A stretch of DNA of 64,000 bases from Pseudomonas nicosulfuronedens (GTDB taxonomy: Bacteria; Pseudomonadota; Gammaproteobacteria; Pseudomonadales; Pseudomonadaceae). The stretch is taken from assembly GCF_005877905.1 (NCBI RefSeq), contig NZ_SWDV01000012.1, forward strand, positions 1 through 64,000, written 5' to 3'. A model generated the notes under the pieces. It saw only the letters and a program-made list of their open reading frames with translations, had not been told where the DNA came from and searched no databases. Position numbers and translations under genes: made by a program. This document shows positions 54,244-64,000 of this stretch, piece by piece. Position 1 is the stretch's first letter, and each line of letters starts with the position of its first letter.

Positions 54244-57200
54244 TTACCGGCGGATCAGCAGTTCCCGCGCGCGGGCCTGGTCTTCCGGCGCCAGCTCCGC
54301 GAGCAGCTCCACCTCCCCGGCAATCAATGCCCCCACCGGCACGCCGTCGCGATAGAGCACGCGGTTGCCGCTCACGGCTGGCACCTTGCGTCCCGGCAGC
54401 AGGGTGCCGGCCAGGTTCAGCGGGTCGACCGCCGAGACCACCACCCAATCGCCGCTCGTTTCACGGCGGCGCACTTCGCGCAGCAGGCCAACGGCTTCGG
54501 GCAGGGCGAACTGCTCGCCGGTCAGCCCGGCGACGAATCGCCCGCCGCGGATTTCCCCGCGCGCTTCCAGGCGATGGTAGACCCGCAGCAGATCGCGCCA
54601 CGGCGGCAACCAATCGGCCTCGCGGTCCAGCAAACGCCAGCAGACCACGCCGTAGCGGCGCAGCAGGGTCATGGCGACATGTTCGAGCACTTCCGCTGGC
54701 AATCGCGCGCCCGGCTCCAGCGTGGAACGGCGCAGCAGTGCCCAGCGCCCGGCATCGGCCATGCCGAACAGCGGCGTACGCGAGCGACGCTGCGGATGGC
54801 GCCGCGCGGCCGGCATCAGCAGAGCGCGCAGCCCCGCGAAGCTGTCGGCATTCACCCGCCCCGCCGCTACCAACTCGCCCAGCACGGTTTCCAGTTCGGT
54901 GCGCAGCAGGTGGCTGTCACTGGCCAACTCTTCGAAGAAGGACGCGCCGTGCTCCTTGAGCACCTCCAGCACCTTGCTGGCCTTGGCGGACAGCTCGGCA
55001 TCCGCCTGCCCCGCGCTCAACGCGCTCCACTGCGCCATCTGCGCACGCGGCAGCAGCACGATGGGCGTGCTTTTCAGCGGGCCGCCACGCCCCTTCGAGG
55101 TGGTTCGGCCCGGCAGGCGCGCCCAGACGATACGACCGGCACGGCACAGATCGTCCAGCCAGTTGATTCCGTAGTCGGCTACACGACTGGGCAGGATGTC
55201 GCTTTCCCAGGCACTGGCGGCGGCCTGGAAGCCTTCCAGTTGGCTGAGCACGCCGGCCAGGGACTCCGCACCGCGCACTCGCGACCCAGCGGATACCCGC
55301 TGCCAGTCGAACAGGAAACGCATGAAATCCGACCGCGCCACCGGTTCGATCTCTCGGCGCAGGCGCTTGACCGTATAGCGATGGATGCGCGCCAGCAGGT
55401 GGCGCTCGCACCACTCCTCCTCGCTCGTGCCCGGCGTGAACCGACCGCGTAGCACGTAACCCTCGCGCTCCAGGCTGGCCAGGGCGAAGCCGGTATCGCC
55501 ACTGGAAATGCCCAGGTCTTCCGCCAGCTCACGCAACAGTCGCGGGCCGAAGCCGGTCAGCCGCGCCCGCACCAGTTCGACCTGCGCCTCGTCCGCCGAG
55601 CAGGGTTCACGCAGTGCCGCAGGCAGATCGAGCCGGGGCTTCATCGCGACCTGAGGATGCAGGGCAAGCCATTGGCTGAGCCGTTCCGCTGCCACCCACA
55701 CATCACCCGCCAGCAGCTCCAGGCGTGTCGCCCGCCCTGCCTTGGCCAATGACTTGAGCAATAAAGGCCAGCCCTCGTTGGATCGAGCCTCGCTCTCGCG
55801 GATGCCGCCCAGGCCGGTCAGCGCCTCATGCATTTCGTCGGCGTCGCGGGCTTCGGGCCAGGCCTCGGCGCGCACCGCGTCGATGGCTTCGGCATCCAGC
55901 GCGCCGAGGTCGTCGGCGCTTTCCGGATCGGTCCAGCGGCGGCTTTGCACGGCCTGAGTGCGGCGCTCTTCCAGCGGCGCATCGTCGAGGAAGGCGTACG
56001 GGCTGGCGGACAGCACCTCCGCCGCCAGCGGCGACGGCGCCGGCAGGTCGCGCGCCAACAGGGTGATCTCGCCGCGCTCCATGCGACGCAGCAGATCGAG
56101 CCAGCCTTCGCTGTCCATCGCCTCGTGCAGGCAGTCGTCGAGGGTTTGCGCTACCAGTGGGTGATCGGGAATCTCGCGTTCGCCGACGATGTTCTCCAGG
56201 CACGCGACCTGGTCGGGGAACACCGAGGCCAGCAGGTCTTCGCTACGCATGCGCTGCAGTTGCGGTGCGACCTTGCGCCCGCCGCTGTAACGCGGCAACG
56301 CCAGCGCGGTGGTGGCGTTCCAGCGCCAGCGCACGCCGAACAGCGGCGCGTCGAGCAACGCCTGGATCAGCACGTGCTCGGCGCTGTTGGAGTGCAGGTA
56401 GCGCCACACCTCGTCCAGCGGGAAGCTGTGGCTGGTCGACAGAGAGAGGATGATCGCGTCCTCGGTGGCGGCGGCCTGCAGTTCGAAGTTGAAGGTGCGG
56501 CAGAAACGTTTGCGCAACGCCAGGCCCCAGGCGCGATTGAGTCGGCTGCCGTAGGGCGAATGGATGACCAGCTGCATGCCGCCAGACTCATCGAAGAAGC
56601 GCTCGAGGATCAGCGTCTCCTGCGTGGGCAGCGCACCGAGGGCGTGGCGCGCGCGGGCCAGGTACTCCACCAGCTGACGCGCTGCCGCGTCGCTCAGGCC
56701 CAGCTCGTCCTGCAACCAGGTGATGGCCCGCTGCAAGGGAGCGTCGTCGTGCTCGCCCTGGGCCAGCAATTCATCCAACTGCCCGCGCAGGCGCGCAACG
56801 CTGGCGGACAGTTCGTCGGTGCGGCCCGGCGCTTCGCCGAGCCAGAAGGGAATGTTCGGCGGCTGGCCCTGGGCGTCCTCGACGCGCACGCGGCCCGGCT
56901 CCACGCGCAGGATGCGGTAGGAGATATTGCCCAACTGGAACACATCGCCGGCCAGGCTCTCCACCGCGAAGTCCTCGTTCACCGTGCCCACCGTGAGGCC
57001 CTGCGGCTCCAGCAGCACGGCGTAGTCGCCGGTATCGGGGATGGTGCCGCCGGAGGTCACGGCGGTGAGTTTGGCCCCGCGCCGGCCGCGCAGACGCTGG
57101 TGCACGGCGTCGCGGTGCAGGTAGGCGCCGCGCTGGCCGTTGCGGCTGGTGTAGCCCTCGGCAAGGGTGCGCAGCAGCGCGTCGAACTGCTCGCGGCTGA

Positions 57201-58560
57201 GGTCGACGTAGGGTTGCGCGGCGGTGAACAGCTCGAACAGCGCATCTTCGCGCCATTCCTGGCAGGCCACTTCGGCGACGATCTGCTGGGCCAGCACGTC
57301 CAGCGGCGCGTGGGGAATGCTCAGCGCGTCCAACTCGTTGTGCCGCACGCTGTCGAGCAGCGCCACGCATTCGATCAGGTCGTCCCGCGAAGTCGGGAAC
57401 AGCCGTCCCTTGGGCGTGCCGCCGACGCTGTGGCCGGAGCGCCCGACGCGCTGCAGAAAGGCAGCGATGGAGCGCGGCGAGCCGATCTGGCAGACCAGAT
57501 CGACGTCGCCGATATCGATGCCCAGCTCCAGCGAAGCGGTAGCCACCAGCACTTTCAATTGCCCGGCCTTGAGCCGCCGCTCGGCGCCCAGGCGCAGTTC
57601 CTTGGACAGGCTGCCGTGGTGCGCCGCCACCCAGCCGGCGCCGATGCGCTCGGCCAGATGCCGGGTGACCCGCTCGGACAGCCGGCGGGTGTTGACGAAC
57701 ACCAGCGTGGTGCGGTGCTCGCCGGCCAGTTCGGCGAGGCGGTCGTAGACCTTGTCCCAGACCTCGTGGGACATCACCGCCTCCAGCGGCGCCGCCGGCA
57801 CTTCCAGGTTCAGGTCACGCTCGCGGCTGTAGCCGATGTCGACGATACGGCAGGCCTGGTGGCGCCCTACCAGAAAGCCCGCCACTGCCTCGATGGGTTT
57901 CTGCGTGGCAGACAGGCCAATGCGCACCAGCGGTGCTTCGCACAAGGCCTGCAGGCGCTCCAGCGACAGCGCCAGGTGGCTGCCACGCTTGCTGGCGGCC
58001 AGCGCATGGATTTCATCGATGATGACGCTGCGCGCGCCGGCGAGCATGGTGCGGCCGGAATCCGACCCCAGGAGGACGTAGAGCGATTCGGGCGTGGTAA
58101 CGAGGATGTGTGGCACCTGCCGGCGCATGGCTTCGCGCTCGCTGGAGGTGGTGTCGCCGGTGCGCACTGCTGTGCGGATAGCCACCTCCGGCAGGCCCAA
58201 GTCCACCAGCGCCGCGCGGATGCCGGCCAGGGGCTCGTCGAGGTTGATGCGGATATCGTTGGACAGCGCCTTGAGCGGCGAGACATACACCACCGTGGTG
58301 CGGTCCGGCAGCGCGCCACCGTTTGCCAGCCCCTCGCGAACCAGGGCATCGATGGCCGAGAGGAAGGCAGTGAGTGTCTTGCCCGAGCCGGTGGGCGCCG
58401 CCACCAGGGTCGACTCGCCGGCCTGGATCGCCGGCCACGCCTGCACCTGCGCCTCGGTGGGAGCCTTGAAGTGCGCGCGAAACCAGCCGGCCACCGCCGG
58501 ATGGAAAGCGGACAGCACATCGGCTCGCTGGGCGCGAGAGGAGGTTCGGGGAGCGGTCAT
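54244..58560 (-). CDS. lhr: ATP-dependent helicase Lhr
   Basis: A 1438-residue large helicase: Walker [18 protein letters not shown] near residue 58, DEIH box ([25 protein letters not shown]), motif [16 protein letters not shown]-terminal RecA motifs ([47 protein letters not shown]), then the Lhr winged-helix and beta-barrel core and a long C-terminal extension. It is a DNA repair helicase. The ATG at 58560 is three codons inside the longest frame. Genes on both sides are independent. Confidence 0.93.
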   Translation of the reverse strand: MTAPRTSSRAQRADVLSAFHPAVAGWFRAHFKAPTEAQVQAWPAIQAGESTLVAAPTGSGKTLTAFLSAIDALVREGLANGGALPDRTTVVYVSPLKALSNDIRINLDEPLAGIRAALVDLGLPEVAIRTAVRTGDTTSSEREAMRRQVPHILVTTPESLYVLLGSDSGRTMLAGARSVIIDEIHALAASKRGSHLALSLERLQALCEAPLVRIGLSATQKPIEAVAGFLVGRHQACRIVDIGYSRERDLNLEVPAAPLEAVMSHEVWDKVYDRLAELAGEHRTTLVFVNTRRLSERVTRHLAERIGAGWVAAHHGSLSKELRLGAERRLKAGQLKVLVATASLELGIDIGDVDLVCQIGSPRSIAAFLQRVGRSGHSVGGTPKGRLFPTSRDDLIECVALLDSVRHNELDALSIPHAPLDVLAQQIVAEVACQEWREDALFELFTAAQPYVDLSREQFDALLRTLAEGYTSRNGQRGAYLHRDAVHQRLRGRRGAKLTAVTSGGTIPDTGDYAVLLEPQGLTVGTVNEDFAVESLAGDVFQLGNISYRILRVEPGRVRVEDAQGQPPNIPFWLGEAPGRTDELSASVARLRGQLDELLAQGEHDDAPLQRAITWLQDELGLSDAAARQLVEYLARARHALGALPTQETLILERFFDESGGMQLVIHSPYGSRLNRAWGLALRKRFCRTFNFELQAAATEDAIILSLSTSHSFPLDEVWRYLHSNSAEHVLIQALLDAPLFGVRWRWNATTALALPRYSGGRKVAPQLQRMRSEDLLASVFPDQVACLENIVGEREIPDHPLVAQTLDDCLHEAMDSEGWLDLLRRMERGEITLLARDLPAPSPLAAEVLSASPYAFLDDAPLEERRTQAVQSRRWTDPESADDLGALDAEAIDAVRAEAWPEARDADEMHEALTGLGGIRESEARSNEGWPLLLKSLAKAGRATRLELLAGDVWVAAERLSQWLALHPQVAMKPRLDLPAALREPCSADEAQVELVRARLTGFGPRLLRELAEDLGISSGDTGFALASLEREGYVLRGRFTPGTSEEEWCERHLLARIHRYTVKRLRREIEPVARSDFMRFLFDWQRVSAGSRVRGAESLAGVLSQLEGFQAAASAWESDILPSRVADYGINWLDDLCRAGRIVWARLPGRTTSKGRGGPLKSTPIVLLPRAQMAQWSALSAGQADAELSAKASKVLEVLKEHGASFFEELASDSHLLRTELETVLGELVAAGRVNADSFAGLRALLMPAARRHPQRRSRTPLFGMADAGRWALLRRSTLEPGARLPAEVLEHVAMTLLRRYGVVCWRLLDREADWLPPWRDLLRVYHRLEARGEIRGGRFVAGLTGEQFALPEAVGLLREVRRRETSGDWVVVSAVDPLNLAGTLLPGRKVPAVSGNRVLYRDGVPVGALIAGEVELLAELAPEDQARARELLIRR

Positions 58561-58672
58561 GCCGACCAATATGGTGGTGCGCGAAGCCCGTCACAAGGAC
58601 CACTGATCGCGCCTCGCCGCAGGCCGCGCCAGCCATTACTCTTCACTCATCCACCCGGCGGAATGACATTCG

Positions 58673-59041
58673 ATGAGCGACCGTGATCGCGACTATTACT
58701 GGGAGCAGGTCCGGCAACAGAACCGGCAGAAGCCGCCCGAAGACCCAAAACGCAACTGGCGGATGCTGGTGAAGCCGTTGCTGTGGTTTCTCGTTCCGTT
58801 GCTGATCCTCGCCGCCGGCACCGCCCTGTGGCGCGATCCAGCCAGCCATGCCTGGCTGGCGGAGCGCTGGGTGGTGCTGCAAAGCCGGCTGGGCCTGTCT
58901 CCGACCGGAGTCGAGGCGGCGCCCGCGGCCTCACCCTATAGCGACAGCCCACGCAAGCTGTCCGACTGCATCAAGCCGGGGAATGTGATCGACGATGAGG
59001 TGCGGGCCTGCGTGAAGGGGTATCGGCCGAAGACCTGGTGA
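58673..59041 (+). CDS. Hypothetical single-TM protein
   Basis: A 122-residue protein with a charged N-terminus, one TM helix (about residues 34-52) and a C-terminal part with two cysteines (SDCIKPGNVIDDEVRACVKGY) that would face the periplasm and could pair. The ending resembles small exported proteins with a conserved C-x11-C motif. Function unknown. It is alone between lhr and phhR. Confidence 0.7.
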   Translation: MSDRDRDYYWEQVRQQNRQKPPEDPKRNWRMLVKPLLWFLVPLLILAAGTALWRDPASHAWLAERWVVLQSRLGLSPTGVEAAPAASPYSDSPRKLSDCIKPGNVIDDEVRACVKGYRPKTW

Positions 59042-59085
59042 CGGAGAGCCGTCGGCTCTGCCGATGAGTCACGGGCAGGGCGCGG

Positions 59086-60648
59086 TCAGGACTCCTCGTT
59101 GTGCCCCAACCCATGCATCCGCAGCTTGTTGGCAATGGTGGTGTGCGACACCCCCAGCCGCTTGCCCAGCTGCCGGCTGCTCGGGTGCTCGCGGTAGAGA
59201 CGCTCCAGCACTGCCCTCTCGAACCGCCCGACAATGGCATCCAGTCCGCCGTCCAGGGAGAAGTCCCCCAGCGGATGCGGCGCGCCATAGTCCGGCAGGC
59301 GAATGTGTTCGGGGCGGATGGTGCCGCCTTCGCACAGTGAAACCGCCTGGAACAGCGCGTTCTCCAGCTGCCGTACATTGCCCGGCCAGTGATAGCGGCC
59401 GAGGCGGTCCAGCGCCTGTGGCGAGAGCTTGGGCAGCGAACAGCCGATCTGCCGACTGGCCTGGTCGAGGAAGTGTTCCACCAGCGGTTCCAGGCCATCC
59501 AGGCATTCGCGCAGCGGCGGGATGTGCAGCGACAGCACGTTGAGGCGGTGGTAGAGGTCCTGGCGGAATTCGCCCTTGGTGCAGAGCTCGGACAGGTCCA
59601 CCTGGGTCGCACAGATCACCCGCACGTCCAGGTAAACCTCTTCGTCGCTGCCCACGCGGCGGAAGCAGCCGTCCTGCAGGAAGCGCAGCAGCTTGGCCTG
59701 CAGGCGCGGGCTCATCTCGCCGACACCGTCGAGAAACAGCGTGCCGCCAGCGGTCAGCTCCAGCAGGCCGAGCTTGCCTTCCGGACGGGCGCCTTCGAAG
59801 GCGCCGGGGCCGTAGCCGAACAGTTCGGTCTCGGCCATGGATTCGGGCAGGCCGGCGCAGTTCAGCGCCATGAATGGCGACTGCCCGCGCGGGCTGGCGA
59901 GGTGGCAGGCGCGGGCCAGCAGCTCCTTGCCGGTGCCCGTCTCGCCTTCGATCAGCAGCGGCGCGTCCAGCGGCGCCATGCGCCGCGCTTCGCGGACCAC
60001 GGCAGCCATCACCCGCGAACTCTGGAAGATGCTGTCGAAGCCGCGCAGCTCCAGGCGCCGTACGTTGTAGATGCGCTCGCCGACGCGGTCGGCACGGTGC
60101 AACGTAAGCACGGCACCGGCCAGCGCTTCGCTTTCGTCATGTTCGGTCTGTAGCGGCGCGATGTCGGCGAGGAACACATCGCCCTTCACCTTCACCCGCA
60201 GGCCATTGATGCGCGCCTTGTTGGCCCGCACCAGCTCCGGCAGGTCGAGGTCTTCGACGTAGCGTGACAGCGGGATGCCCGGAACCTCATCCACGCGCAC
60301 ACCCAGCAACTGCGCAGCGGCACGGTTACCGGCGACTATCTGCCCGGCCATGTCGATGGACAGCACCGGGAACTCCAGCGCCGCCAGCAGCGCATTCAGC
60401 TCCAGGTGGCGGCGCTCGCTGGGCATCAGGCCGACACGCTTGACGCCGAATACACCGGGCACCGCTTCGAGCTTGGGCTTGAGCGACTGGAACTGAAGGT
60501 TGATGAGGTTCGGGCAGAGCAGGTAGATGGCGTTGCCCTGCTCGCCGCCGACCTCGCCGCGGTTGACGTTGATGCCGTAGTCGACCAGCAGGTTAAGGAT
60601 GTCGCGCAGGATACCGACGCGGTTCTGGCAGTGCACTTTGATGCGCAT
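59086..60648 (-). CDS. phhR: Aromatic amino acid regulator PhhR (TyrR-like)
   Basis: A 520-residue enhancer-binding-type regulator: N-terminal ACT domain (MRIKVHCQNRVGILRDILNLL), PAS (about 80-190), AAA+ core with Walker A GETGTGKE at 235-242, GAFEGA at 282-287 in place of the canonical GAFTGA, TLFLDGVGEMSPRLQ, and a C-terminal helix-turn-helix (SSRQLGKRLGVSHTTIANKL). It activates phhABC with phenylalanine or tyrosine. It is divergent from phhA. Confidence 0.95.
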   Translation of the reverse strand: MRIKVHCQNRVGILRDILNLLVDYGINVNRGEVGGEQGNAIYLLCPNLINLQFQSLKPKLEAVPGVFGVKRVGLMPSERRHLELNALLAALEFPVLSIDMAGQIVAGNRAAAQLLGVRVDEVPGIPLSRYVEDLDLPELVRANKARINGLRVKVKGDVFLADIAPLQTEHDESEALAGAVLTLHRADRVGERIYNVRRLELRGFDSIFQSSRVMAAVVREARRMAPLDAPLLIEGETGTGKELLARACHLASPRGQSPFMALNCAGLPESMAETELFGYGPGAFEGARPEGKLGLLELTAGGTLFLDGVGEMSPRLQAKLLRFLQDGCFRRVGSDEEVYLDVRVICATQVDLSELCTKGEFRQDLYHRLNVLSLHIPPLRECLDGLEPLVEHFLDQASRQIGCSLPKLSPQALDRLGRYHWPGNVRQLENALFQAVSLCEGGTIRPEHIRLPDYGAPHPLGDFSLDGGLDAIVGRFERAVLERLYREHPSSRQLGKRLGVSHTTIANKLRMHGLGHNEES

Positions 60649-60779
60649 GGCGGGCCCGTGGTTGTCGTTGTGGGGGGCGCTCCGGCACGGATTTTCGCAA
60701 GGCGGCCGGAAATTACCGTCAAGAATATGTGACAGATCACCCCACCTTCAAGCCATGGCCGGATACCTGCGCCGCCAAG

Positions 60780-60797
60780 CGTAATCATTTCTTTACG
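60780..60797. promoter_or_regulatory. Candidate PhhR/TyrR box
   Basis: On the minus strand CGTAAAGAAATGATTACG, close to the TyrR box TGTAAA-N6-TTTACA (nine of twelve conserved positions). It lies 111 bases before phhA, in the divergent phhR/phhA region. Confidence 0.6.
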
Positions 60798-60863
60798 GAT
60801 ATCTGCGTTTGGCGCGTTCCAGCGCAGCGCCAGGGGGCTGATCACCGGGACGCATCGCGCTAT

Positions 60864-60879
60864 TTGTGAGTCATCACAA
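60864..60879. promoter_or_regulatory. TTGTGA-N4-TCACAA palindrome before phhA
   Basis: TTGTGAGTCATCACAA, perfect 6-base arms, 29 bases before the phhA start codon. It resembles but does not match CRP/Vfr sites (spacing N4, not N6). Role unassigned. Confidence 0.45.
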
Positions 60880-60907
60880 GAACAGGCAGCTCGACGCCGG
60901 AGACTCC

Positions 60908-61696
60908 ATGAAGACAACGCAGTACGTGGCCCGCCAACCTGATGAAGATGGCTTTATCCACTACCCCGAAGCCGAACATCAGGTCTGGAATACGCTGATC
61001 ACCCGCCAGTTGAAAGTGATCGAGGGCCGCGCGTGTCAGGAATACCTGGACGGCATCGAGCAGCTCGGCCTGCCCCATGAGCGCATCCCGCAACTGGGCG
61101 AAGTCAACCAGGTGCTCCAGGCCACCACCGGCTGGCGCGTGGCGCGGGTGCCGGCACTGATTCCGTTCCAGACCTTCTTCGAGCTGCTGGCCAGCCAGCA
61201 GTTCCCCGTCGCCACCTTCATCCGCACCCCGGAAGAGCTGGACTACCTGCAGGAGCCGGACATCTTCCACGAGATCTTCGGCCACTGCCCGCTGCTCACC
61301 AACCCCTGGTTCGCCGAGTTCACCCACACCTACGGCAAACTCGGCCTGGCCGCCAGCAAGGAAGAACGCGTGTTCCTCGCCCGCCTCTACTGGATGACCA
61401 TCGAATTCGGCCTGCTGGACACCCCGCAGGGCTTGCGAATCTATGGCGGCGGCATCCTCTCGTCGCCCAAGGAGACGGTCTACAGCCTCTCCAGTACGCC
61501 CGAGCACCAGCCGTTCAACCCGCTGGAATGCATGCGCACGCCGTACCGCATCGACATCCTGCAGCCCCTGTATTTCGTGCTTCCCGAGCTCAAGCGGCTC
61601 TTCGAGCTGGCCCATGAGGACATCATGGCGCTGGTACGCGAAGCCATGCGCCTGGGCCTGCATGCACCGAAGTTTCCGCCGAAACAGGCCGCCTGA
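60908..61696 (+). CDS. phhA: Phenylalanine 4-monooxygenase
   Basis: A 262-residue iron- and tetrahydrobiopterin-dependent hydroxylase turning phenylalanine into tyrosine. Iron ligands H121, H126 (IFHEIFGHCPLL) and E166 (IEFGLL) and the pterin region PHERIPQLGEVNQVL are intact; the eukaryotic regulatory domain is absent, as usual in bacteria. It heads phhABC. The ATG at 60908 fits the family. Confidence 0.96.
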   Translation: MKTTQYVARQPDEDGFIHYPEAEHQVWNTLITRQLKVIEGRACQEYLDGIEQLGLPHERIPQLGEVNQVLQATTGWRVARVPALIPFQTFFELLASQQFPVATFIRTPEELDYLQEPDIFHEIFGHCPLLTNPWFAEFTHTYGKLGLAASKEERVFLARLYWMTIEFGLLDTPQGLRIYGGGILSSPKETVYSLSSTPEHQPFNPLECMRTPYRIDILQPLYFVLPELKRLFELAHEDIMALVREAMRLGLHAPKFPPKQAA

Positions 61697-61724
61697 TCCG
61701 CTGCAATCGATCCCATCTGTGCCT

Positions 61725-61774
61725 AGGATGAGACGTGCTCGCGAGCCTAAGATGGTTCGCGAGCGCACTCCTAT
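61725..61774. repeat. Degenerate REP-like element in the phhA-phhB gap
   Basis: Contains GTGCTCGCGAGC and GGTTCGCGAGCGCACTCCTA, worn versions of the REP arms. It lies inside the phhABC operon between phhA and phhB and could stabilise the phhA mRNA end. Confidence 0.6.
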
Positions 61775-61801
61775 GCCACCCCACGACAAGGAGAACCTTT
61801 C

Positions 61802-62158
61802 ATGACCGCACTCACCCAAGCCCATTGCGAAGCCTGCCGCGCCGACGCCCCGAAGGTGTCCGATGAAGAACTGGCAGTGCTCATCAAGCAGATTCCGGAC
61901 TGGAACATCGAGGTCCGTGACAATCACATGGAACTGGAGCGGGTCTTCCTGTTCAAGAACTTCAGGCACGCCCTGGCCTTCACCAATGCGGTGGGCGCCA
62001 TTGCCGAGGAAGAAGGCCACCACCCCGACCTGCTGACCCAGTGGGGCAAGGTCACCGTCACCTGGTGGAGCCACGAACTGAAGGGCCTGCACCGCAACGA
62101 CTTCATCATGGCCGCGCGCACCGACGAGCTGGCCGCGACAGCAGAGGGACGCAAATGA
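61802..62158 (+). CDS. phhB: Pterin-4a-carbinolamine dehydratase
   Basis: A 118-residue PCD/DCoH protein: [54 protein letters not shown] carries the conserved HHP...W...TH-like residues of the family in short blocks ([19 protein letters not shown]). It recycles the pterin cofactor of PhhA. Its stop overlaps the phhC start (ATGA at 62155-62158). Confidence 0.95.
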   Translation: MTALTQAHCEACRADAPKVSDEELAVLIKQIPDWNIEVRDNHMELERVFLFKNFRHALAFTNAVGAIAEEEGHHPDLLTQWGKVTVTWWSHELKGLHRNDFIMAARTDELAATAEGRK

Positions 62159-63351
62159 GCCATTTCGCCAAGGTCACCCGCGTACCGGGCGACCCGATCC
62201 TGGGCCTGCTCGAAGCCTACCGGGCGGACCCCAACCCCGCGCGGCTCGACCTTGGCGTGGGCGTCTACAAGGACGTCCAGGGCCTCACGCCGATCCCCCG
62301 CGCGGTGAAGCTCGCCGAACAGCGCCTGGTCGATACCGAGACCACCAAGAGCTACGTCGGCAGCCACGGTGACGCGCTGTTTGCCGCGCGCCTGTGCGAG
62401 CTGGTGCTGGGCGTCACCTCGCCCCTGTTGGCCGACTCCCGCGCCGATGCCACCCAGACACCCGGCGGCACTGGAGCGCTGCGCCTGGCGGCGGAGTTCA
62501 TCGCCCACTGCCTGCCGGGCAAAAGCATCTGGCTGAGCGACCCGACCTGGCCGATCCACGAAACGCTGTTCGCCGCCGCCGGCGTGCCGATCAAGCACTA
62601 CCCCTACGTCGGCGCGGACAACCGCCTCGACGCGGACGCCATGTTCGCCATGCTGGGGAAGATTCCCCAGGGCGACGTGGTGCTGCTGCACGCCTGCTGC
62701 CACAACCCCACCGGCTTCGACCTGGATCATGACCAGTGGCAGCGCGTGCTGGAAATCGTCCGCCGCCGCGAACTGCTGCCGCTGCTGGACTTCGCCTACC
62801 AGGGCCTGGGCGACGGGCTTGAAGAGGACGCCTACTCTGTGCGCCTGCTCGCCGAACGCCTGCCGGAGGTGCTGATCACCAGCTCCTGCTCGAAGAACTT
62901 CGGCCTCTACCGCGACCGCGTCGGCGCGCTGATCGTCTGCGCCGAGAACGCCGACAAGCTCACCGACATCCGCAGCCAACTGGCGCTGTTTGCCCGCAAC
63001 CTGTGGTCCACCCCGCCGGCCCACGGCGCGGAAGTGGTCGCCACCATCCTCGGCGATCCGGAGCTGAAGAATCTCTGGCTGGACGAACTGGACGGCATGC
63101 GCGGGCGTATCGCCGACCTGCGCATCGGCCTGGTCGAGGCCCTGCGTCCCCATGGGCTGGCGGAGCGTTTCGCGCATATCGCCATCCAGCGCGGCATGTT
63201 CTCCTACACCGGCCTGCAGGCCGAGCAGGTGCGAATCCTGCGCGAGGAGCACAGCATCTACCTGGTGAGCAGCGGCCGCGCCAACATTGCCGGGCTCGAC
63301 GGCGAGCGCCTGGACCACCTGGCGGCGGCCATCGCCCGCGTCTGCCGCTGA
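62155..63351 (+). CDS. phhC: Aromatic amino acid aminotransferase
   Basis: A 398-residue class I PLP aminotransferase of the TyrB/AspC type: [10 protein letters not shown] at the N-terminus, [29 protein letters not shown], and the PLP lysine K247 in [15 protein letters not shown], with RANIAGLDG at the end. It removes the amino group of tyrosine and phenylalanine, completing the phh operon. A strong terminator follows. Confidence 0.95.
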   Translation: MSHFAKVTRVPGDPILGLLEAYRADPNPARLDLGVGVYKDVQGLTPIPRAVKLAEQRLVDTETTKSYVGSHGDALFAARLCELVLGVTSPLLADSRADATQTPGGTGALRLAAEFIAHCLPGKSIWLSDPTWPIHETLFAAAGVPIKHYPYVGADNRLDADAMFAMLGKIPQGDVVLLHACCHNPTGFDLDHDQWQRVLEIVRRRELLPLLDFAYQGLGDGLEEDAYSVRLLAERLPEVLITSSCSKNFGLYRDRVGALIVCAENADKLTDIRSQLALFARNLWSTPPAHGAEVVATILGDPELKNLWLDELDGMRGRIADLRIGLVEALRPHGLAERFAHIAIQRGMFSYTGLQAEQVRILREEHSIYLVSSGRANIAGLDGERLDHLAAAIARVCR

Positions 63352-63370
63352 CGACGATTTCTTCCCATTC

Positions 63371-63397
63371 GACCGGCCAGCGTGCCGGTCTTTTTTT
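63371..63397 (+). terminator. Rho-independent terminator of phhABC
   Basis: GACCGGC (63371-63377) and GCCGGTC (63384-63390) with a 6-base loop, then seven T, 20 bases after the phhC stop. Confidence 0.94.
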
Positions 63398-63426
63398 GCC
63401 CGAAAATCGGGGGCCTTGCCTTACCT

Positions 63427-63502
63427 GTAGGAGCGAGCTTGCTCGCGAACAGTGTTTCCGGCCACTCGGAGTTGCGCGGTTCGCGAGCAAGCTCGCTCCT
63501 AC
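63427..63502. repeat. REP pair
   Basis: A facing pair of the main REP family between the phh terminator and the 3' end of the convergent CorA/ZntB gene. Confidence 0.9.
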
Positions 63503-63523
63503 AAAGCACCCATGCGACGTTGG

Positions 63524-64000
63524 TCAGTAATCGTCGCGCTTGCGGAACGCCCAGCGCCCGGCCAGGCCGGTGAAGCTGGCCACCAGTACCACCAGAATCC
63601 AGAAGCCTTCGGGGTCGCTGGAGAAGGGAATGCCGCCGACGTTCATGCCGAAGAAGCCGGCGATGATGTTGATCGGCAACGCCAACACCGTGACCACGGT
63701 GAGGGTGAACAACGTGCGGTTGCTCTGCTCGTTGATCTTCGCGGCGATCTCTTCCTGCAGCAGCTTGATGCGTTCGCCCAGCGCGGTGAGGTCGTTGATC
63801 ACCAGGGAAAACTCCTCGGTGGCCTCGCGCAGCACGCGCACATCGTCCTCGGTCAGCCACACCGGCGGGCGGTTGAGCAGGCGCATCAGCGAGCCCGGCT
63901 CCAGCGCCAGCAGGCGTTGCAGGCGCACCAGCACACGGCGCATGGCGCCCAGGTCGGCGCGGCTGGCGGAGAGGCGCGAGGACAGCAGCTGGTCCTCGAT
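63524..64000 (-). CDS. zntB: CorA/ZntB family metal transporter, 5' end outside window
   Basis: The last 158 codons of a larger gene; the frame is open to the window edge. Two C-terminal TM helices (LFTLTVVTVLALPINIIAGFFG and FWILVVLVASFTGLAGRWAF) flank GMNVGGIPF, the ZntB version of the CorA GMN motif. A long helix with EEIAAKINEQSNRTL leads into the first TM. It would move zinc or another divalent cation. The start is beyond position 64000. Confidence 0.88.
   Translation of the reverse strand: MEDQLLSSRLSASRADLGAMRRVLVRLQRLLALEPGSLMRLLNRPPVWLTEDDVRVLREATEEFSLVINDLTALGERIKLLQEEIAAKINEQSNRTLFTLTVVTVLALPINIIAGFFGMNVGGIPFSSDPEGFWILVVLVASFTGLAGRWAFRKRDDY

Noticed and set aside
55828-58686. 952-codon plus-strand frame opposite lhr
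   Set aside because: Antisense shadow of a long GC-rich gene with intact helicase motifs.
60804-60822. Possible sigma-54 promoter (TGGCGCG) before phhA
   Set aside because: The -12 GC does not fall at the required distance from the -24 GG, so the match is not good enough to annotate.

Overview
The window is high-GC chromosomal DNA from a Pseudomonas. The gene order of three blocks matches the genus: gtsABCD-oprB with gtrS/gltR/glk/edd/gap, cpxR-(spy-like)-cpxS, and phhR/phhABC. Codon use, the GTAGGAGCGAGCTTGCTCGCGAAC-type REP elements and many Pseudomonas-only hypothetical genes agree. A relative of the P. aeruginosa / P. nitroreducens / P. citronellolis lineage is likely, but species cannot be fixed from the sequence alone. 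No tRNA, rRNA, CRISPR array, prophage or transposase gene was seen.

Region by region. 0.3-2.2 kb: small genus-type genes led by a DUF1654 gene behind a LexA (SOS) box. 2.2-4.9 kb: a LysR regulator, a bicupin (S)-ureidoglycine aminohydrolase (AllE) and a membrane protein. 4.9-9.7 kb: a CAP-domain protein, a diguanylate cyclase, a divergent quinol monooxygenase / MdaB quinone reductase pair, PpiC and a LysE-type exporter. 9.9-15.0 kb: signalling genes (LuxR-type response regulator, hybrid kinase, BdlA-like soluble chemoreceptor, orphan PilT/PilU ATPase). 15.1-20.6 kb: SGNH hydrolase and its divergent LysR regulator, a lipoprotein, a BrkB-type membrane protein, and small genes including a 42-codon lysine-rich ORF. 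20.8-35.0 kb: the glucose uptake and Entner-Doudoroff locus (mutarotase, OprB porin, GtsABCD transporter, GtrS/GltR, Glk, Edd, Gap), interrupted between gtsA and gtrS by a repeat-rich insert with a DUF559 nuclease gene. 35.1-44.0 kb: DUF1289, a membrane protein, BglX, ScpB/ScpA, TrpS, YciO and a PHP-domain protein. 44.1-49.4 kb: YciB, YciI, CpxR, a Spy-like protein, CpxS and a nitroreductase. 49.5-59.0 kb: TrkH, an AraC regulator, a DUF962 protein, a GT-C glycosyltransferase and the Lhr helicase. 59.1-63.4 kb: PhhR divergent from phhABC (phenylalanine to tyrosine and onward). The window ends inside a CorA/ZntB transporter gene.

How the genes work together. The central theme is glucose metabolism. 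OprB and GtsABCD import glucose, GtrS/GltR control uptake, Glk phosphorylates, a mutarotase balances hexose-6-phosphate anomers, Edd feeds the Entner-Doudoroff route and Gap continues it; BglX could supply glucose from beta-glucosides. A HexR-type TTGT-N7-ACAA site lies between divergent edd and gap. A-rich (AAN)n Hfq/Crc-type motifs sit at the translation starts of gtsA, oprB and gltR, so catabolite repression of the whole route is readable from the DNA.

I found no clearly new multi-gene system. The items most worth follow-up are the repeat-bounded DUF559 insert in the glucose locus, the LexA/DUF1654 unit, the unassigned palindromes upstream of gtsA and the mutarotase, and the kinase-ATPase-like protein encoded after cpxS.
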